Shown here: piece after piece, positions 27,724 through 36,237 of the stretch
Layout of the letters: each line of letters starts with the position of its first letter
Position numbering within the stretch: the stretch's first letter is position 1
Source of the DNA: Noviherbaspirillum autotrophicum
GTDB lineage: Bacteria > Pseudomonadota > Gammaproteobacteria > Burkholderiales > Burkholderiaceae_D
Direction of reading: 5' to 3'
NCBI RefSeq assembly: GCF_000818395.1
Contig: NZ_JWJG01000028.1
Location: 4,319,918 to 4,383,917 of the forward strand
DNA: 64,000 nucleotides
The notes under the pieces: model-generated
What the model was told of the DNA's origin: nothing
Databases searched by the model: none
The model's input: only the letters and a program-made list of their open reading frames with translations
Translations under genes and position numbers: made by a program

Positions 27724-28689
27724 ATGGGGCGATCCATCCGTCTGTCACTTTCTGCATTACTGGCCGCGCTCGTTCTTGCCGCATGCGGCGGCGGTACCAG
27801 CGATTCCAGCACACTCTCGCCATCGGCGGCAACGGCTGCCACCAATGACCCGAGCGCGCCGCAGGCCACAGGCGACACGGCAACGGATGGCTTCAACTGG
27901 TTCAACTTCCGCCGCGCACAGCTCGGACTGGCGGCGATGACGCGCAACGGCAAGATCGATGTCGCCTCGCTCGGGCATTCCAATTACCAGAAGATCAACA
28001 ACGTCATCACGCATGAGCAGACGCAAGGAAATTCCGGCTTCACCGGCGTGCAAGTCAGCGACCGCCTCGCCGCCGCCGGCTATGCCCTGCCGCATGATAA
28101 CTATGCCTATGGTGAAGTCATCTCCAGCACTTCCAGCACCTCCGGTTTCAAGGCGGCGGAGGACTTGATCGCGGCGATCTATCATCGCTTTCTCGTGTTT
28201 GAGCCGATGTTCAAGGAAGCCGGCGCGGGTGCGGCATCGGTGAACGGCGGCTCGACCTACTTCACCAGCGATTTCGCGGCCATCGGCCTCGATGCAGGGC
28301 TGGCTCACGCTGGCGTCGTGACCTATCCGTTCCCGGAGCAGCAGCGCGTGCCGGTCAACTTCTTCAGCGATAACGAGTCGCCCGACCCCGTGCCGGACCG
28401 GAACGAAGTCGGCTATCCGATCAGCGTGCATGCCAATATCGTATCGACCGTGCTGGTCGACAGCTTCAGCGTGCGCCCGCGCGGCGGCGCGGACGTGCCC
28501 GTGCAGTTAATTGTGGGTGCGGCCAATCCGAAAACGCCTGCGGTGGCCGTCGACAGCCATGCTTCGCCGTCGGCCGCCGCCATCATCCCGCTCAGTCCGC
28601 TGGCCCACGGCACCACCTACGACGTGCAGTTCGCCGGCACGATCGATGGCGTGCCGGTCAGCCGCTCCTGGTCTTTTACGACTCAGTAA
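27724..28689 (+). CDS. CAP (SCP-like) domain lipoprotein
   Basis: A 321-residue exported lipoprotein. The signal MGRSIRLSLSALLAALVLAAC ends in a lipobox, giving lipid attachment at the Cys, followed by a Ser/Thr-rich linker. Residues about 60-200 are a CAP domain: FNFRRAQLGLAAM (helix 1), HSNYQKINNVITHEQTQGN with His and Glu of the putative metal cleft, and the AYGEVISS and YHRFLVFEP segments. The last 90 residues form a beta-sandwich with GTTYDVQFAGTIDG, similar to bacterial Ig-like domains. The upstream GAGG supports this ATG. Role at the envelope is unknown. The next gene starts about 85 bases downstream. Confidence 0.85.
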   Translation: MGRSIRLSLSALLAALVLAACGGGTSDSSTLSPSAATAATNDPSAPQATGDTATDGFNWFNFRRAQLGLAAMTRNGKIDVASLGHSNYQKINNVITHEQTQGNSGFTGVQVSDRLAAAGYALPHDNYAYGEVISSTSSTSGFKAAEDLIAAIYHRFLVFEPMFKEAGAGAASVNGGSTYFTSDFAAIGLDAGLAHAGVVTYPFPEQQRVPVNFFSDNESPDPVPDRNEVGYPISVHANIVSTVLVDSFSVRPRGGADVPVQLIVGAANPKTPAVAVDSHASPSAAAIIPLSPLAHGTTYDVQFAGTIDGVPVSRSWSFTTQ

Positions 28690-28719
28690 GCCGCTATTCC
28701 ATGCCGCCGGGCGGCGAAT

Positions 28720-28757
28720 CTGATATTGTTTCCTTGAGTCAATTTTTACAATATCAG
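28720..28757. promoter_or_regulatory. 10-bp perfect inverted repeat with 18-nt spacer
   Basis: CTGATATTGT (28720-28729) and ACAATATCAG (28748-28757) are perfect complements separated by 18 bases, directly before the hybrid kinase gene. Arm length and spacer equal those of the repeat at 5701-5738. Confidence 0.55.
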
Positions 28758-28773
28758 AGGCGTGGGCGGCACG

Positions 28774-31700
28774 ATGACCCTCAATCCGATCATTCCGTCG
28801 TGCGACGACGGCGAGCTGATGTCCGTTGCCTTCGAGGCAGCGGGCGTCGGCATCTGCTTTTTCGATGAAGACGGCCGCTTCCTCAAGGTGAACCAGGCGT
28901 TTTGCCGCATGACCGGCTACGCGATGCAGGAAGTGGTCGGCGCGCCGTGGACGCTGCTGGCGCCGCCGCAGGTGGCGTCGTATGCCGGGCGCTTCATCGC
29001 CGCCCTGTTTGCCGAGTCGCCCAAGGTGGCCGACGAATGGCGCCTCCGGCGCAAGGACGGCTCGCTGCTGACCGCCATCGTCAGCTTCAAGCCGATCACC
29101 CTGTCGTCCGGTGCGCGCCGCGTGGTGCTGACGTTTACCGACATCGACGAGCGCCAGGCCGCCCAGGACATCGCGCTGCGCCGCTCCCGCGACTTGTATC
29201 GCGACGTGGTGGAAAACGTCAGCGAAGCGATCGTGGTGGTGCAGGCCGGCGCCCTCATCTACGGCAACCCGCGCGCCGCCGAGCTGTCCGGCTACACGCT
29301 CGACGAACTCAAGAGCATGCCGGTGACAGCCGTGATCCACGCCGACGACATCGATGCCGTCAACGCGCATTACCGGCGCTGCATGGATGGCCAGGCGTCG
29401 CAGCAGCGTTATGCGCAGTTTCGCATCGTCCGCAGGGGCGGCAGCGCGCTGTGGGTCGAATCGAGCGTGGTGCGCATCGACTGGGAGGGGCAGCCGGCGG
29501 TGCTGGCCTTCCTGTACGACCAGAGCGAGCGCCGGCGCCAGCAGGAAGCGCTGGTCAAGTCCGAAGAACATCACCGGCAAGTCGTCAACAACGCCATCGA
29601 AGGCATCCTGGTGAGCCAGGATGGAAAGATCGTGTTCGCCAACCAGCGCATGCTGGAGCTGACCGGCTACCAGCCGCAGGAGATGATCGGGCGCCCCTTG
29701 CTGGTCGATGTGCATCCCGACGACAAGGCCTTTGTCATCGAGCGCCATCTGCGCCGCATGCGCGGCGAGCACGTCGATCCGCGCGCGGTCTTCCGCGTCA
29801 ACAACCGGATCAGCGGCGACACCTCGTGGGTCGAGGTGTCGACCGTCACCATCGAGTGGGAAGGCCGGCAGGCGGCGCTGTCGTTCATCAACGACATCAC
29901 CGAGCGCAAGCTGCTCGAAGACAAGCTCAAGCAGACGCTCGATGAACGCGAAACGATCCTGGAGCATTCCATCGTCGGCATGGTGTTCCTCAATGCCGCC
30001 GGGCGCGTGCATTGGGCCAACAGCGCGATGTTCCAGATCTTCGGCGTCGAGCACGGTGACCCGTTCGGCCGCTCGCTCGAACCGTATTACCCGTCGCGCG
30101 AAGCCTATCTGCAAACCGGTGCCGCCGTCGCCGAGGCGGTGGCTCGCGGCGCCTCGTTTGAAATCGAAATGCCGCTGCGGCGCGAAGACGGCAGCCTGTT
30201 CTGGGCCTACCTGTCCGGGCGCGCCGTCAACCGCACCGACCTGTCGCACGGCACGGTGTGGGTGGTGATGGATATCACCAAGCGTCGCCAGCTCGAAGCG
30301 GACCTGAACAAGTCGGAAGAGCATTACCGGCAGGTGGTCAACAACGTCACCGAGTGCATCCTGGTGGTGCAGCACGGACGCATCGTGTTCGCCAATCCGC
30401 GCCTGACGGAACTGACCGGACTGACGCAGCAGGAATTGTTCGAAGTGCCGTTTCTGACCGCGATCCACCCGGACGACCGGCCGCTGGTGCTCGACCACCA
30501 CACGCGCCGTCTGCGCGGCGAGCCGGCCGAGCAGCACTACCAGTTCCGCGTCGTCAACGGCAAGACCGGCCATGCTACCTGGGTCGAGCTGTCGGCGGTG
30601 ATGATCGACTGGGAAGGCGCGCCCGCCACGCTGTCGTTCATGACCGACGTCACCGAGCGCAAGATCCTCGAAGACAGCCTGAAGCACAGCGTGGCCGAAC
30701 GCATCCGGCTGGAGACCTTGCAGATCCAGAGCGAGCTGAAGGAAGCCGAGCTGGCGCGCATGCAGGCCGAAGAAACCACGCGCGCCAAGTCGATGTTCCT
30801 GGCTAACATGAGCCATGAAATCCGCACGCCGATGAATGCCATCATCGGCATGGCGCATCTGGCACTGCGCACCGCCTTGAATCCGAAGCAGCGCGACTAC
30901 GTTGAAAAGATCCGCAGCGCCGGCATCTCGCTGCTTGGCATCATCAACGACATTCTCGACTTTTCCAAAATCGAGGCCGGCAAGCTGAACATGGAGTACG
31001 TCAGCTTCAGCCTCGAGGATGTGCTGTCCAACGTGGCCACCGTCACCGGCGCGAAGGCGCACGAAAAGGGGCTGGAATACCTGTTCCGCTTTCCGCTCGA
31101 TATTCCGCGCGGTTTGATCGGCGATCCGCTGCGCCTCGGGCAGGTGTTGATCAACCTGATCAACAACGCCATCAAGTTCACCGAGCAGGGCGAAATCGCG
31201 CTCGCCTGCCGCCGCGTCGACACCAGCGCCGACAAGATCCAGCTGCAGTTTACGGTCAGCGACACCGGCATCGGCATGACGCCCGAGCAAACCGCCAGGC
31301 TGTTTCGCGCTTTTTCCCAGGCCGACGAATCGACCACCCGCAAATACGGCGGCACCGGCCTTGGCCTGTCGATCACCAAGCGCTTGGTCGAACTCATGGG
31401 CGGCACGGTCTGGCTCGATAGCGAATCGGGCGTGGGCACCACCATCTGCTTCACCGCCTGGTTTGGCCTGTCCGAAGCGCCGGAGCGGGCGCACCATGCA
31501 CCGCAGGCAATCCACGGCATGCGTGTTCTGCTGGTGGACGACAATCCGAGCGCGCGCGCGGTGCTGGCCGAAAGCCTGGCGGCGCTACCGCTCGAAATCG
31601 ATCTCGCCGCCGGCGGCGCCCAGGCGCTGGAAATGATTCACCTGGCCGACGCCGAGCGCCCCTACGGCGTGGTGTTTACTGACTTGCACATGCCGGGCAT

Positions 31701-32985
31701 CGATGGCATCGACCTGATCGATACCGTCAAGAGCGACGCCACGCTGGCGGCGCCGCCGCGCATGGTGCTGCTCAGCTCGGCCGGCCGCGACGAGGCGCGC
31801 TTTCGCCTCGAGAACGTGCAGGCCGACGCTTTCCTGACCAAGCCGGTAAGCGCGTCGGTGCTGGTCGACACCATGGTGGAACTGTTCGTGCCGAGCGCGC
31901 AGATGGAAATGGCGCGCAATGGCGAGAGCGCCCCGCGCTTCGACAACCTCACCGTCCTGCTGGTGGAAGACAACGAAATCAACCAGCAGATCGCCGGCGA
32001 ACTGATGCAGCTGGCCGGCATCGCCGTGGACGTCGCCGGCAACGGCCGCATCGCGCTGGACCAACTATTGGCGGCCGGCCCCGGGCACTACGGCATGGTG
32101 TTCATGGACGTGCAGATGCCGGAAATGGATGGGCTGGAGGCGACGCGCCGGCTGCGCGCCGACGCGCGCTTCGCCGACCTGCCGGTGGTGGCGATGACCG
32201 CGCACGCGATGGCCGAGGAGCGCGACCGCTGCTTTGCCGCCGGCATGAACGATCACCTGACCAAGCCGATCAGTCCGTCGGAACTTTACCGCGCCATCGG
32301 CCGCTGGTGCCCGCAGCACGTGGTGCTGCAAGATGAAGGCGCGGCGGTGCAGGCCGGCGGCGCGGACGAGCCGGAGCTGGTCATCGCGGGGGTCGACGTG
32401 CAGGACGGTCTGTCGCGCACGCTGGGCAACCGCGCATTCTATCTGGAGATGCTGGAACGCTTCTGCGAAGGGCAGCGCGACACGGTGGCGGGCATCCGCC
32501 AGACGCTGGAACAGGACCGCGTGCTGGCCGAGCGCATGGCGCACACCTTGAAGGGCGTGGCGGGCTTGCTCGGCGCTTCCGAGGTGCAGCAGCTGTCGGC
32601 CAGGATCGAAGCCGGCATTCGCGGTGGCGCCTTGCTGGACGAGTTGCAGCCCGTGCTGCATGAGCTGGACGCGGTCATGCGCGCATTGTTCGACGCAATC
32701 GCCGCCGCGCTGCCCAAATCCGTCGCGCCGGGGCAGGCGCGCCCGGCCGCGAGCGCAGCGGTCGACCGTGATGAGGCGCAGGCACTCATCAGCGAGTTTG
32801 CGCTGCTGCTGCGCCAGTGCGATAGCGAAGCGCTCGACGTACTGCAGCGCGGCGGTGCCCTGCTGGCGGCTGCACTGGACGACGACACTTGCCGGCTGAT
32901 TGAACGCGCCGCCCGGCAATACGATTTCGACGCCGCACTCGACGCGCTGGCCAGCGGCGCGAAAGCGGGCGGCTATGCCGTGTAA
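28774..32985 (+). CDS. Multi-PAS hybrid sensor histidine kinase with two receivers and Hpt
   Basis: A cytoplasmic hybrid kinase of about 1403 aa. Five PAS domains fill the first 640 residues, the later ones very alike and separated by DITERK-type linkers. HisKA with [17 protein letters not shown] is near 680, and the ATPase domain with [14 protein letters not shown] and GTGLGLSI is near 790-890. Two receivers follow: phosphoacceptor Asp near 968 ([10 protein letters not shown]) and near 1111 ([10 protein letters not shown]). A C-terminal Hpt has [12 protein letters not shown] near 1258. It forms a complete His-Asp-His-Asp relay. The ATG at 28774 is taken; a GTG at 28762 with GAGG one base away is less likely. 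It is followed four bases later by an HD-GYP regulator, the probable output. Confidence 0.93.
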   Translation: MTLNPIIPSCDDGELMSVAFEAAGVGICFFDEDGRFLKVNQAFCRMTGYAMQEVVGAPWTLLAPPQVASYAGRFIAALFAESPKVADEWRLRRKDGSLLTAIVSFKPITLSSGARRVVLTFTDIDERQAAQDIALRRSRDLYRDVVENVSEAIVVVQAGALIYGNPRAAELSGYTLDELKSMPVTAVIHADDIDAVNAHYRRCMDGQASQQRYAQFRIVRRGGSALWVESSVVRIDWEGQPAVLAFLYDQSERRRQQEALVKSEEHHRQVVNNAIEGILVSQDGKIVFANQRMLELTGYQPQEMIGRPLLVDVHPDDKAFVIERHLRRMRGEHVDPRAVFRVNNRISGDTSWVEVSTVTIEWEGRQAALSFINDITERKLLEDKLKQTLDERETILEHSIVGMVFLNAAGRVHWANSAMFQIFGVEHGDPFGRSLEPYYPSREAYLQTGAAVAEAVARGASFEIEMPLRREDGSLFWAYLSGRAVNRTDLSHGTVWVVMDITKRRQLEADLNKSEEHYRQVVNNVTECILVVQHGRIVFANPRLTELTGLTQQELFEVPFLTAIHPDDRPLVLDHHTRRLRGEPAEQHYQFRVVNGKTGHATWVELSAVMIDWEGAPATLSFMTDVTERKILEDSLKHSVAERIRLETLQIQSELKEAELARMQAEETTRAKSMFLANMSHEIRTPMNAIIGMAHLALRTALNPKQRDYVEKIRSAGISLLGIINDILDFSKIEAGKLNMEYVSFSLEDVLSNVATVTGAKAHEKGLEYLFRFPLDIPRGLIGDPLRLGQVLINLINNAIKFTEQGEIALACRRVDTSADKIQLQFTVSDTGIGMTPEQTARLFRAFSQADESTTRKYGGTGLGLSITKRLVELMGGTVWLDSESGVGTTICFTAWFGLSEAPERAHHAPQAIHGMRVLLVDDNPSARAVLAESLAALPLEIDLAAGGAQALEMIHLADAERPYGVVFTDLHMPGIDGIDLIDTVKSDATLAAPPRMVLLSSAGRDEARFRLENVQADAFLTKPVSASVLVDTMVELFVPSAQMEMARNGESAPRFDNLTVLLVEDNEINQQIAGELMQLAGIAVDVAGNGRIALDQLLAAGPGHYGMVFMDVQMPEMDGLEATRRLRADARFADLPVVAMTAHAMAEERDRCFAAGMNDHLTKPISPSELYRAIGRWCPQHVVLQDEGAAVQAGGADEPELVIAGVDVQDGLSRTLGNRAFYLEMLERFCEGQRDTVAGIRQTLEQDRVLAERMAHTLKGVAGLLGASEVQQLSARIEAGIRGGALLDELQPVLHELDAVMRALFDAIAAALPKSVAPGQARPAASAAVDRDEAQALISEFALLLRQCDSEALDVLQRGGALLAAALDDDTCRLIERAARQYDFDAALDALASGAKAGGYAV

Positions 32986-32988
32986 AGG

Positions 32989-34116
32989 ATGAGCCAGAAC
33001 ATGAACAGCCCGCGCAACCTCGAACCGAAGCCGACCATCCTGATCGTCGACGACACGCCCGACAACATCACCCTGCTGTCGGCGCTGCTCAAGGACCAGT
33101 ACAAGCTGAAGATCGCCACCAGCGGCATGAAGGCCCTGCAGATCGCCTGTGCCGCGCCGCATCCGGACCTGATCCTGCTGGACGTGATGATGCCCGAACT
33201 CGACGGCTACGAAACCTGCCGGCGCCTGAAGGCCGACCGCGCGACGGCCGACATTCCCGTAATCTTCCTGACCGCGAAGATCCGTCCGGAAGACGAGGAA
33301 ATGGGGTTGAGCCTGGGGGCCGCCGACTACATCGCCAAGCCGATCAGCCCGGCCATCGTGCGCTCGCGCGTGGCGACCCAGATCAACCTGCGCCATGTGC
33401 GGCTGTGCCTGCAGGACCAGAACCGGCTCCTGGAACATCTGGTCGCCGAGCGCACCCGGGAGCTGGTCAAGATGCAGGACGCGACCATCCTGGCCATGGC
33501 CCTGCTGGCCGAGACGCGCGACAACGAAACCGGCAACCATATCCGCCGCACCCAGCACTATGTCGTCGCGCTGGCGCGCCGGCTGGCGGCGCATCCGCGC
33601 TTTTGCAGCCAGCTCACGCCGGAAAACATCGAGCTGCTGTTCAAGTCGGCGCCGCTGCACGACATCGGCAAGGTCGGCGTGCCGGACCGCATCCTGCTCA
33701 AGCCCGGCAAGCTCGATGCCGATGAATTCGAGCTCATGAAGCTGCATACCGTGTACGGGCGCGACGCGATCGTGTCGCTGGAAAAATATCTCGGCGGCAG
33801 CAACGACTTCCTGCGCTTTGCGCGCGAGGTCACCTATTCGCATCAGGAGAAATGGGATGGCAGCGGCTATCCGCAGGGTTTGAAAGGCGATGCCATTCCG
33901 ATCGCGGCGCGTCTGATGGCAGTGGCCGACGTGTATGACGCCCTGATCTCGCGGCGCATCTACAAGCCTCCGTTCAGCCACGAGAAGGCGGTCGGCATCA
34001 TGAAGGAAGGCCGCGGTACGCATTTCGATCCGGACGTGCTCGACGCCTTCCTGGAGGTCGCGGCATCGTTCCGCGATATTGCCAAACAGTTCAGAGATGA
34101 CGAAGACGAATTTTGA
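32989..34116 (+). CDS. Response regulator with HD-GYP phosphodiesterase domain
   Basis: A 375-residue RpfG-type protein. The receiver (about 17-130) has Asp in LILLDVMMPELDG and the Lys in IAKPIS. The HD-GYP domain (about 160-350) shows HDIGKVG, the second metal-binding His in HTVYGRDAI, and HQEKWDGSGYPQGL, so it should hydrolyse cyclic di-GMP. It starts three bases after the stop of the hybrid kinase gene and is probably its phosphorelay output. Together they would link sensing by PAS domains to lowering of cyclic di-GMP. Confidence 0.95.
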   Translation: MSQNMNSPRNLEPKPTILIVDDTPDNITLLSALLKDQYKLKIATSGMKALQIACAAPHPDLILLDVMMPELDGYETCRRLKADRATADIPVIFLTAKIRPEDEEMGLSLGAADYIAKPISPAIVRSRVATQINLRHVRLCLQDQNRLLEHLVAERTRELVKMQDATILAMALLAETRDNETGNHIRRTQHYVVALARRLAAHPRFCSQLTPENIELLFKSAPLHDIGKVGVPDRILLKPGKLDADEFELMKLHTVYGRDAIVSLEKYLGGSNDFLRFAREVTYSHQEKWDGSGYPQGLKGDAIPIAARLMAVADVYDALISRRIYKPPFSHEKAVGIMKEGRGTHFDPDVLDAFLEVAASFRDIAKQFRDDEDEF

Positions 34117-34156
34117 GTAGATAATTGCCTGACAGCAATATCAACAAGGGATCGCC

Positions 34157-34612
34157 ATGCCCACCCTGAACGACGTTACCTTCCTCATCATCGACGACAA
34201 CGATATCAGCCGCTCGATGATGCGTCATCTCCTCAACGCCAGCAAATATCATGTCGTCGGCGAGGCGGGCAAAGGGCAGATTGGTCTGGCGCTGATCGAA
34301 AAGCTGCAGCCGAACATCGTTTGTCTCGACGTCGTGATGCCCGACCTGAGCGGGCTGGAAGTCTTAAAGCGCATCAAGGCGCAGGCACCGCATATTGAAG
34401 TGCTGATGGTGACCGGTAACAAGGATCGGGATACCGTCATGGAAGCCGTCGAGCACGGAGCCTGCGGCTACATCGTCAAACCCTTCAATCCCGAAACCCT
34501 GCTGCGCACGGTCGAAAAGGCGGTCGCGAAAGTGCTCGCCCAGCCTGCCGCGCAACGCGCTGCCCAGACCGTTTTGCCGCAGCAATCCGACCCTGCACCC
34601 AGCCAGGCGTGA
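34157..34612 (+). CDS. CheY-like single-domain response regulator
   Basis: A 151-residue receiver protein: acidic pocket IIDDND at the start, phosphoacceptor Asp in IVCLDVVMPDLSG, and the Lys in IVKPFN. A Gln/Ala/Pro-rich tail of about 25 residues follows and has no output domain. AAGGGA lies ahead of the ATG. It is 40 bases after the HD-GYP gene and probably co-transcribed with it, acting as phosphate sink, shuttle or protein-interaction switch. Confidence 0.9.
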   Translation: MPTLNDVTFLIIDDNDISRSMMRHLLNASKYHVVGEAGKGQIGLALIEKLQPNIVCLDVVMPDLSGLEVLKRIKAQAPHIEVLMVTGNKDRDTVMEAVEHGACGYIVKPFNPETLLRTVEKAVAKVLAQPAAQRAAQTVLPQQSDPAPSQA

Positions 34613-34651
34613 ACGCCGGCCCGAACTGCCCACATTTGATGTGGTCAAGAT

Positions 34652-34680
34652 TGTGGATAAGCATGAATAACCATGCTTAT
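34652..34680. promoter_or_regulatory. DnaA box overlapping a perfect 9-bp hairpin
   Basis: TGTGGATAA (34652-34660), the reverse complement of TTATCCACA, is a perfect DnaA box. It overlaps a perfect inverted repeat, ATAAGCATG (34657-34665) and CATGCTTAT (34672-34680), loop six. No T-run follows, so it is not a standard terminator. It lies about 5.8 kb left of the origin. Confidence 0.6.
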
Positions 34681-34708
34681 CTTCATGATTTGCAAGGCAT
34701 TTCTCCTG

Positions 34709-34769
34709 TTGATTAAAATCAAGGCACACTCTGCCGCGCGCTTGACGAACATCTGGCCGTTTCCATAGT
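34709..34769 (+). promoter_or_regulatory. FNR/Anr box and promoter of the 73-aa gene
   Basis: TTGATTAAAATCAA (34709-34722) matches TTGAT-N4-ATCAA perfectly. TTGACG (34742-34747) and CATAGT (34764-34769), spacing 16, form a plausible sigma-70 promoter with a start near 34776, putting the box centre near -60, the class I FNR position. Confidence 0.65.
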
Positions 34770-34798
34770 CCTAACCGAGAAATTCAGCAGGAGGCACT

Positions 34799-35020
34799 AT
34801 GGCTGCAGTGAAGTACACCAAGGCAAACTGGGTGGCGCAAGCCGATATCCAGGAACTCTCCGATGGCAAATACCGGGGCGTGGTCATGATCAGTCGGGAA
34901 AGCGGCGCCGGCAGCGACGATGCCGAACACACCGTCGACGCGGTATCGGACAGCCCGGAAGAGGCGCTGGAAGAAGCCAAGGCACTGGCGCATCGCATCC
35001 TGGCCGAATTCGAGGCATAG
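34799..35020 (+). CDS. Small hypothetical protein (73 aa), probably oxygen-regulated
   Basis: An acidic soluble protein of 73 aa: a beta-rich front (YRGVVMISRESG) and an acidic helix (SPEEALEEAKALAHRILAEFEA). The layout resembles small double-stranded-fold proteins, but no family is recognised. AGGAGG seven bases before the ATG is a strong ribosome site. A perfect FNR box and promoter lie upstream, so induction under low oxygen is the likely regulation. Confidence 0.75.
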   Translation: MAAVKYTKANWVAQADIQELSDGKYRGVVMISRESGAGSDDAEHTVDAVSDSPEEALEEAKALAHRILAEFEA

Positions 35021-35076
35021 AGCCTTGCCGCCGTGGCAGGCCGGTCGGCCCGCAGCACCTCGTTTCAGCGGCGGAC

Positions 35077-35106
35077 AAAAAAAACCGCACTGCTTGCGCA
35101 GTGCGG
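35077..35106 (-). terminator. Strong intrinsic terminator
   Basis: CCGCACTGC (35085-35093) and GCAGTGCGG (35098-35106), loop four, are perfect; eight A precede it on the plus strand, giving a T-run on the minus strand. It therefore ends a leftward transcript, the one carrying the small ORFs at 35118 and 35335. Confidence 0.85.
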
Positions 35107-35117
35107 ATCAGTCCGAT

Positions 35118-35186
35118 TCACGAAGAACAGGAGGAAACGGAATTCAATATATCGAAGAACTTGGCCTTGGGCCATCCCATGTGCAT
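35118..35186 (-). CDS. Candidate 22-residue small protein
   Basis: The sequence begins MHMGWPKAKFFDILNSVSSC and ends two Ser later. GGAGG lies eight bases before the ATG, and the stop codon is 12 bases before a strong terminator in the same direction, the layout of a real gene end. No family is recognised; it is not a membrane helix. The codon positions are constrained only by this context, so confidence is moderate. It is the last cistron of a leftward transcript that could start at the 35-residue gene. Confidence 0.5.
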   Translation of the reverse strand: MHMGWPKAKFFDILNSVSSCSS

Positions 35187-35220
35187 GGTAGGTCCCTCCC
35201 CGTGTTTTCAGTCCCGCCAC

Positions 35221-35345
35221 TTGCCCACATTTGCTGTGGTTAATGTTGTGGATAACGCAGGGCAATGGATGCTAACTGGATGATCCTAAAGGAAATTTTT
35301 CCTCTGATCAAAATCAAGGCAAGCAGCCCGCGCGTTAAGAAATAT
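35221..35345. promoter_or_regulatory. Second, diverged copy of the DnaA/FNR regulatory block
   Basis: Contains the perfect DnaA box TGTGGATAA (35247-35255) and CTGATCAAAATCAA (35304-35317), an FNR box with one mismatch. Order, spacing and flanks (TTGCCCACATTTG, AATCAAGGCA, CGCGCG) repeat those at 34629-34752. It separates two small leftward ORFs, and its FNR site may serve the 22-residue one. Confidence 0.55.
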
Positions 35346-35442
35346 CGTCAAGCCGGTCCAGCTTGATGACTGCCAGAATAAAACTGGCGGCAATCGTGCC
35401 CGTGACGAGGACCCCAAGCAAAGAAATCAGTGCAGCCAGCAT
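35335..35442 (-). CDS. Small single-span membrane protein (35 aa)
   Basis: The 35-codon ORF starts MLAALISLLGVLVTGTIAAS and ends in KLDRLDDIS: one transmembrane helix with a short charged tail. AAAGGAG five bases before the ATG at 35442 is a strong ribosome site. FILAVIKLDRLDDI resembles FVIAILELDAIDQI in the 50-aa protein at 11288-11440, so both probably belong to one family of tiny inner-membrane proteins. The function is unknown. Confidence 0.7.
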   Translation of the reverse strand: MLAALISLLGVLVTGTIAASFILAVIKLDRLDDIS

Positions 35443-35644
35443 CTTGTCTCCTTTGAGCGCATAGCCCGATTGTTGTGTTTTTATTAAAGCACTCCAATCG
35501 GCTGAGGCGTTGACTTAACTCAGTTCCTGATAGGAAAGAACTCGTGTCGCTTCAGCGGGCGGCGATAAGCTTTCCATGAAGGAACAATTGCTTGAAATCA
35601 TGGTCTAGGCTTCTTCTGATTTATTCTTTCCGGGACCTATACCG

Positions 35645-35851
35645 ATGCTTGACGATCAATTTCATGAAGAACTGCGCGCGCTCCGCAACTTGGAGAAGGC
35701 AGTTCGCGCTTATGGTGTAACTTCCAAGGTAGTGTCGGCGCCGCAGCGTATGGAAATGCTGGCGATTGCCCTCAAGGGTGTGGTCGAGGCGCGCAAGTCA
35801 GCCATCCGCAAATCGAAACTGAGCCCCTCCAGAAAATCGACTGAACGCTAA
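35645..35851 (+). CDS. Small basic hypothetical protein (68 aa)
   Basis: MLDDQFHEELRALRNLEKAV begins a helical protein with a basic, Ser/Lys/Arg-rich tail (RKSKLSPSRKSTER), suggesting nucleic-acid or protein binding. No family is recognised. The ribosome site is weak (CGGGACC). Its codon pattern is consistent with the neighbours, and the reverse strand is not coding. It stands alone on the strand with about 200 bases upstream. Confidence 0.6.
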   Translation: MLDDQFHEELRALRNLEKAVRAYGVTSKVVSAPQRMEMLAIALKGVVEARKSAIRKSKLSPSRKSTER

Positions 35852-35959
35852 GCCCGTACTTTTTGCCAATGATCCATGGAGCTTTTATTCTCTGGCAAGG
35901 TCTAACGTATCGATTGCCGCAGCAATGCGGCCGACGTTAAACCGTGAAAAGGAGTTTGC

Positions 35960-36226
35960 ATGAAAGCCCAGCTTATCGCACTATCCATGATGGCCTCGTT
36001 GGCCATGGCGCCTGGCGTCGCCAGTGCCAAAGGATGCCTGAAGGGGGCGGCCGTCGGCGGCGTGGCCGGTCATGTGGCCGGCAAACACGGTGCCCTAGGC
36101 GCTGCAGCGGGATGCGCGATCGGACACCACAAGGCCAAGAAGCAAGCCAACGAGCAAGCCGCTGCGCAAAGCAGCGGCGACACCGGCCAGAGCACGCAGC
36201 CCAAGAGCGCCGCCGGCAACAAATAA
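35960..36226 (+). CDS. Small exported glycine-zipper protein
   Basis: An 88-residue protein with a signal peptide (MKAQLIALSMMASLAMAPGV, cleavage near ASA). Mature residues 26-60 have a glycine zipper, GAAVGGVAGHVAGKHGALGAAAG, flanked by Cys residues, and the tail is Gln/Ser/Lys-rich. Glycine zippers of this kind insert in or line membranes; similar small proteins occur in the periplasm of many Burkholderiales. AAAAGGAG lies seven bases before the ATG. It converges with mnmE, 11 bases between the stops. Function unknown. Confidence 0.75.
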   Translation: MKAQLIALSMMASLAMAPGVASAKGCLKGAAVGGVAGHVAGKHGALGAAAGCAIGHHKAKKQANEQAAAQSSGDTGQSTQPKSAAGNK

Positions 36227-36237
36227 GTTACGCCGGC

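Noticed and set aside
28507-31515. Very long open frame (about 1000 codons) on the minus strand opposite the hybrid kinase.
   Set aside because: It mirrors the GC-rich third positions of the kinase gene. It has no ribosome site and a shadow composition rich in His, Arg and Gly.
32065-34023. 650-codon frame opposite the HD-GYP gene and kinase end.
   Set aside because: Antisense shadow; crosses two real genes on the other strand.
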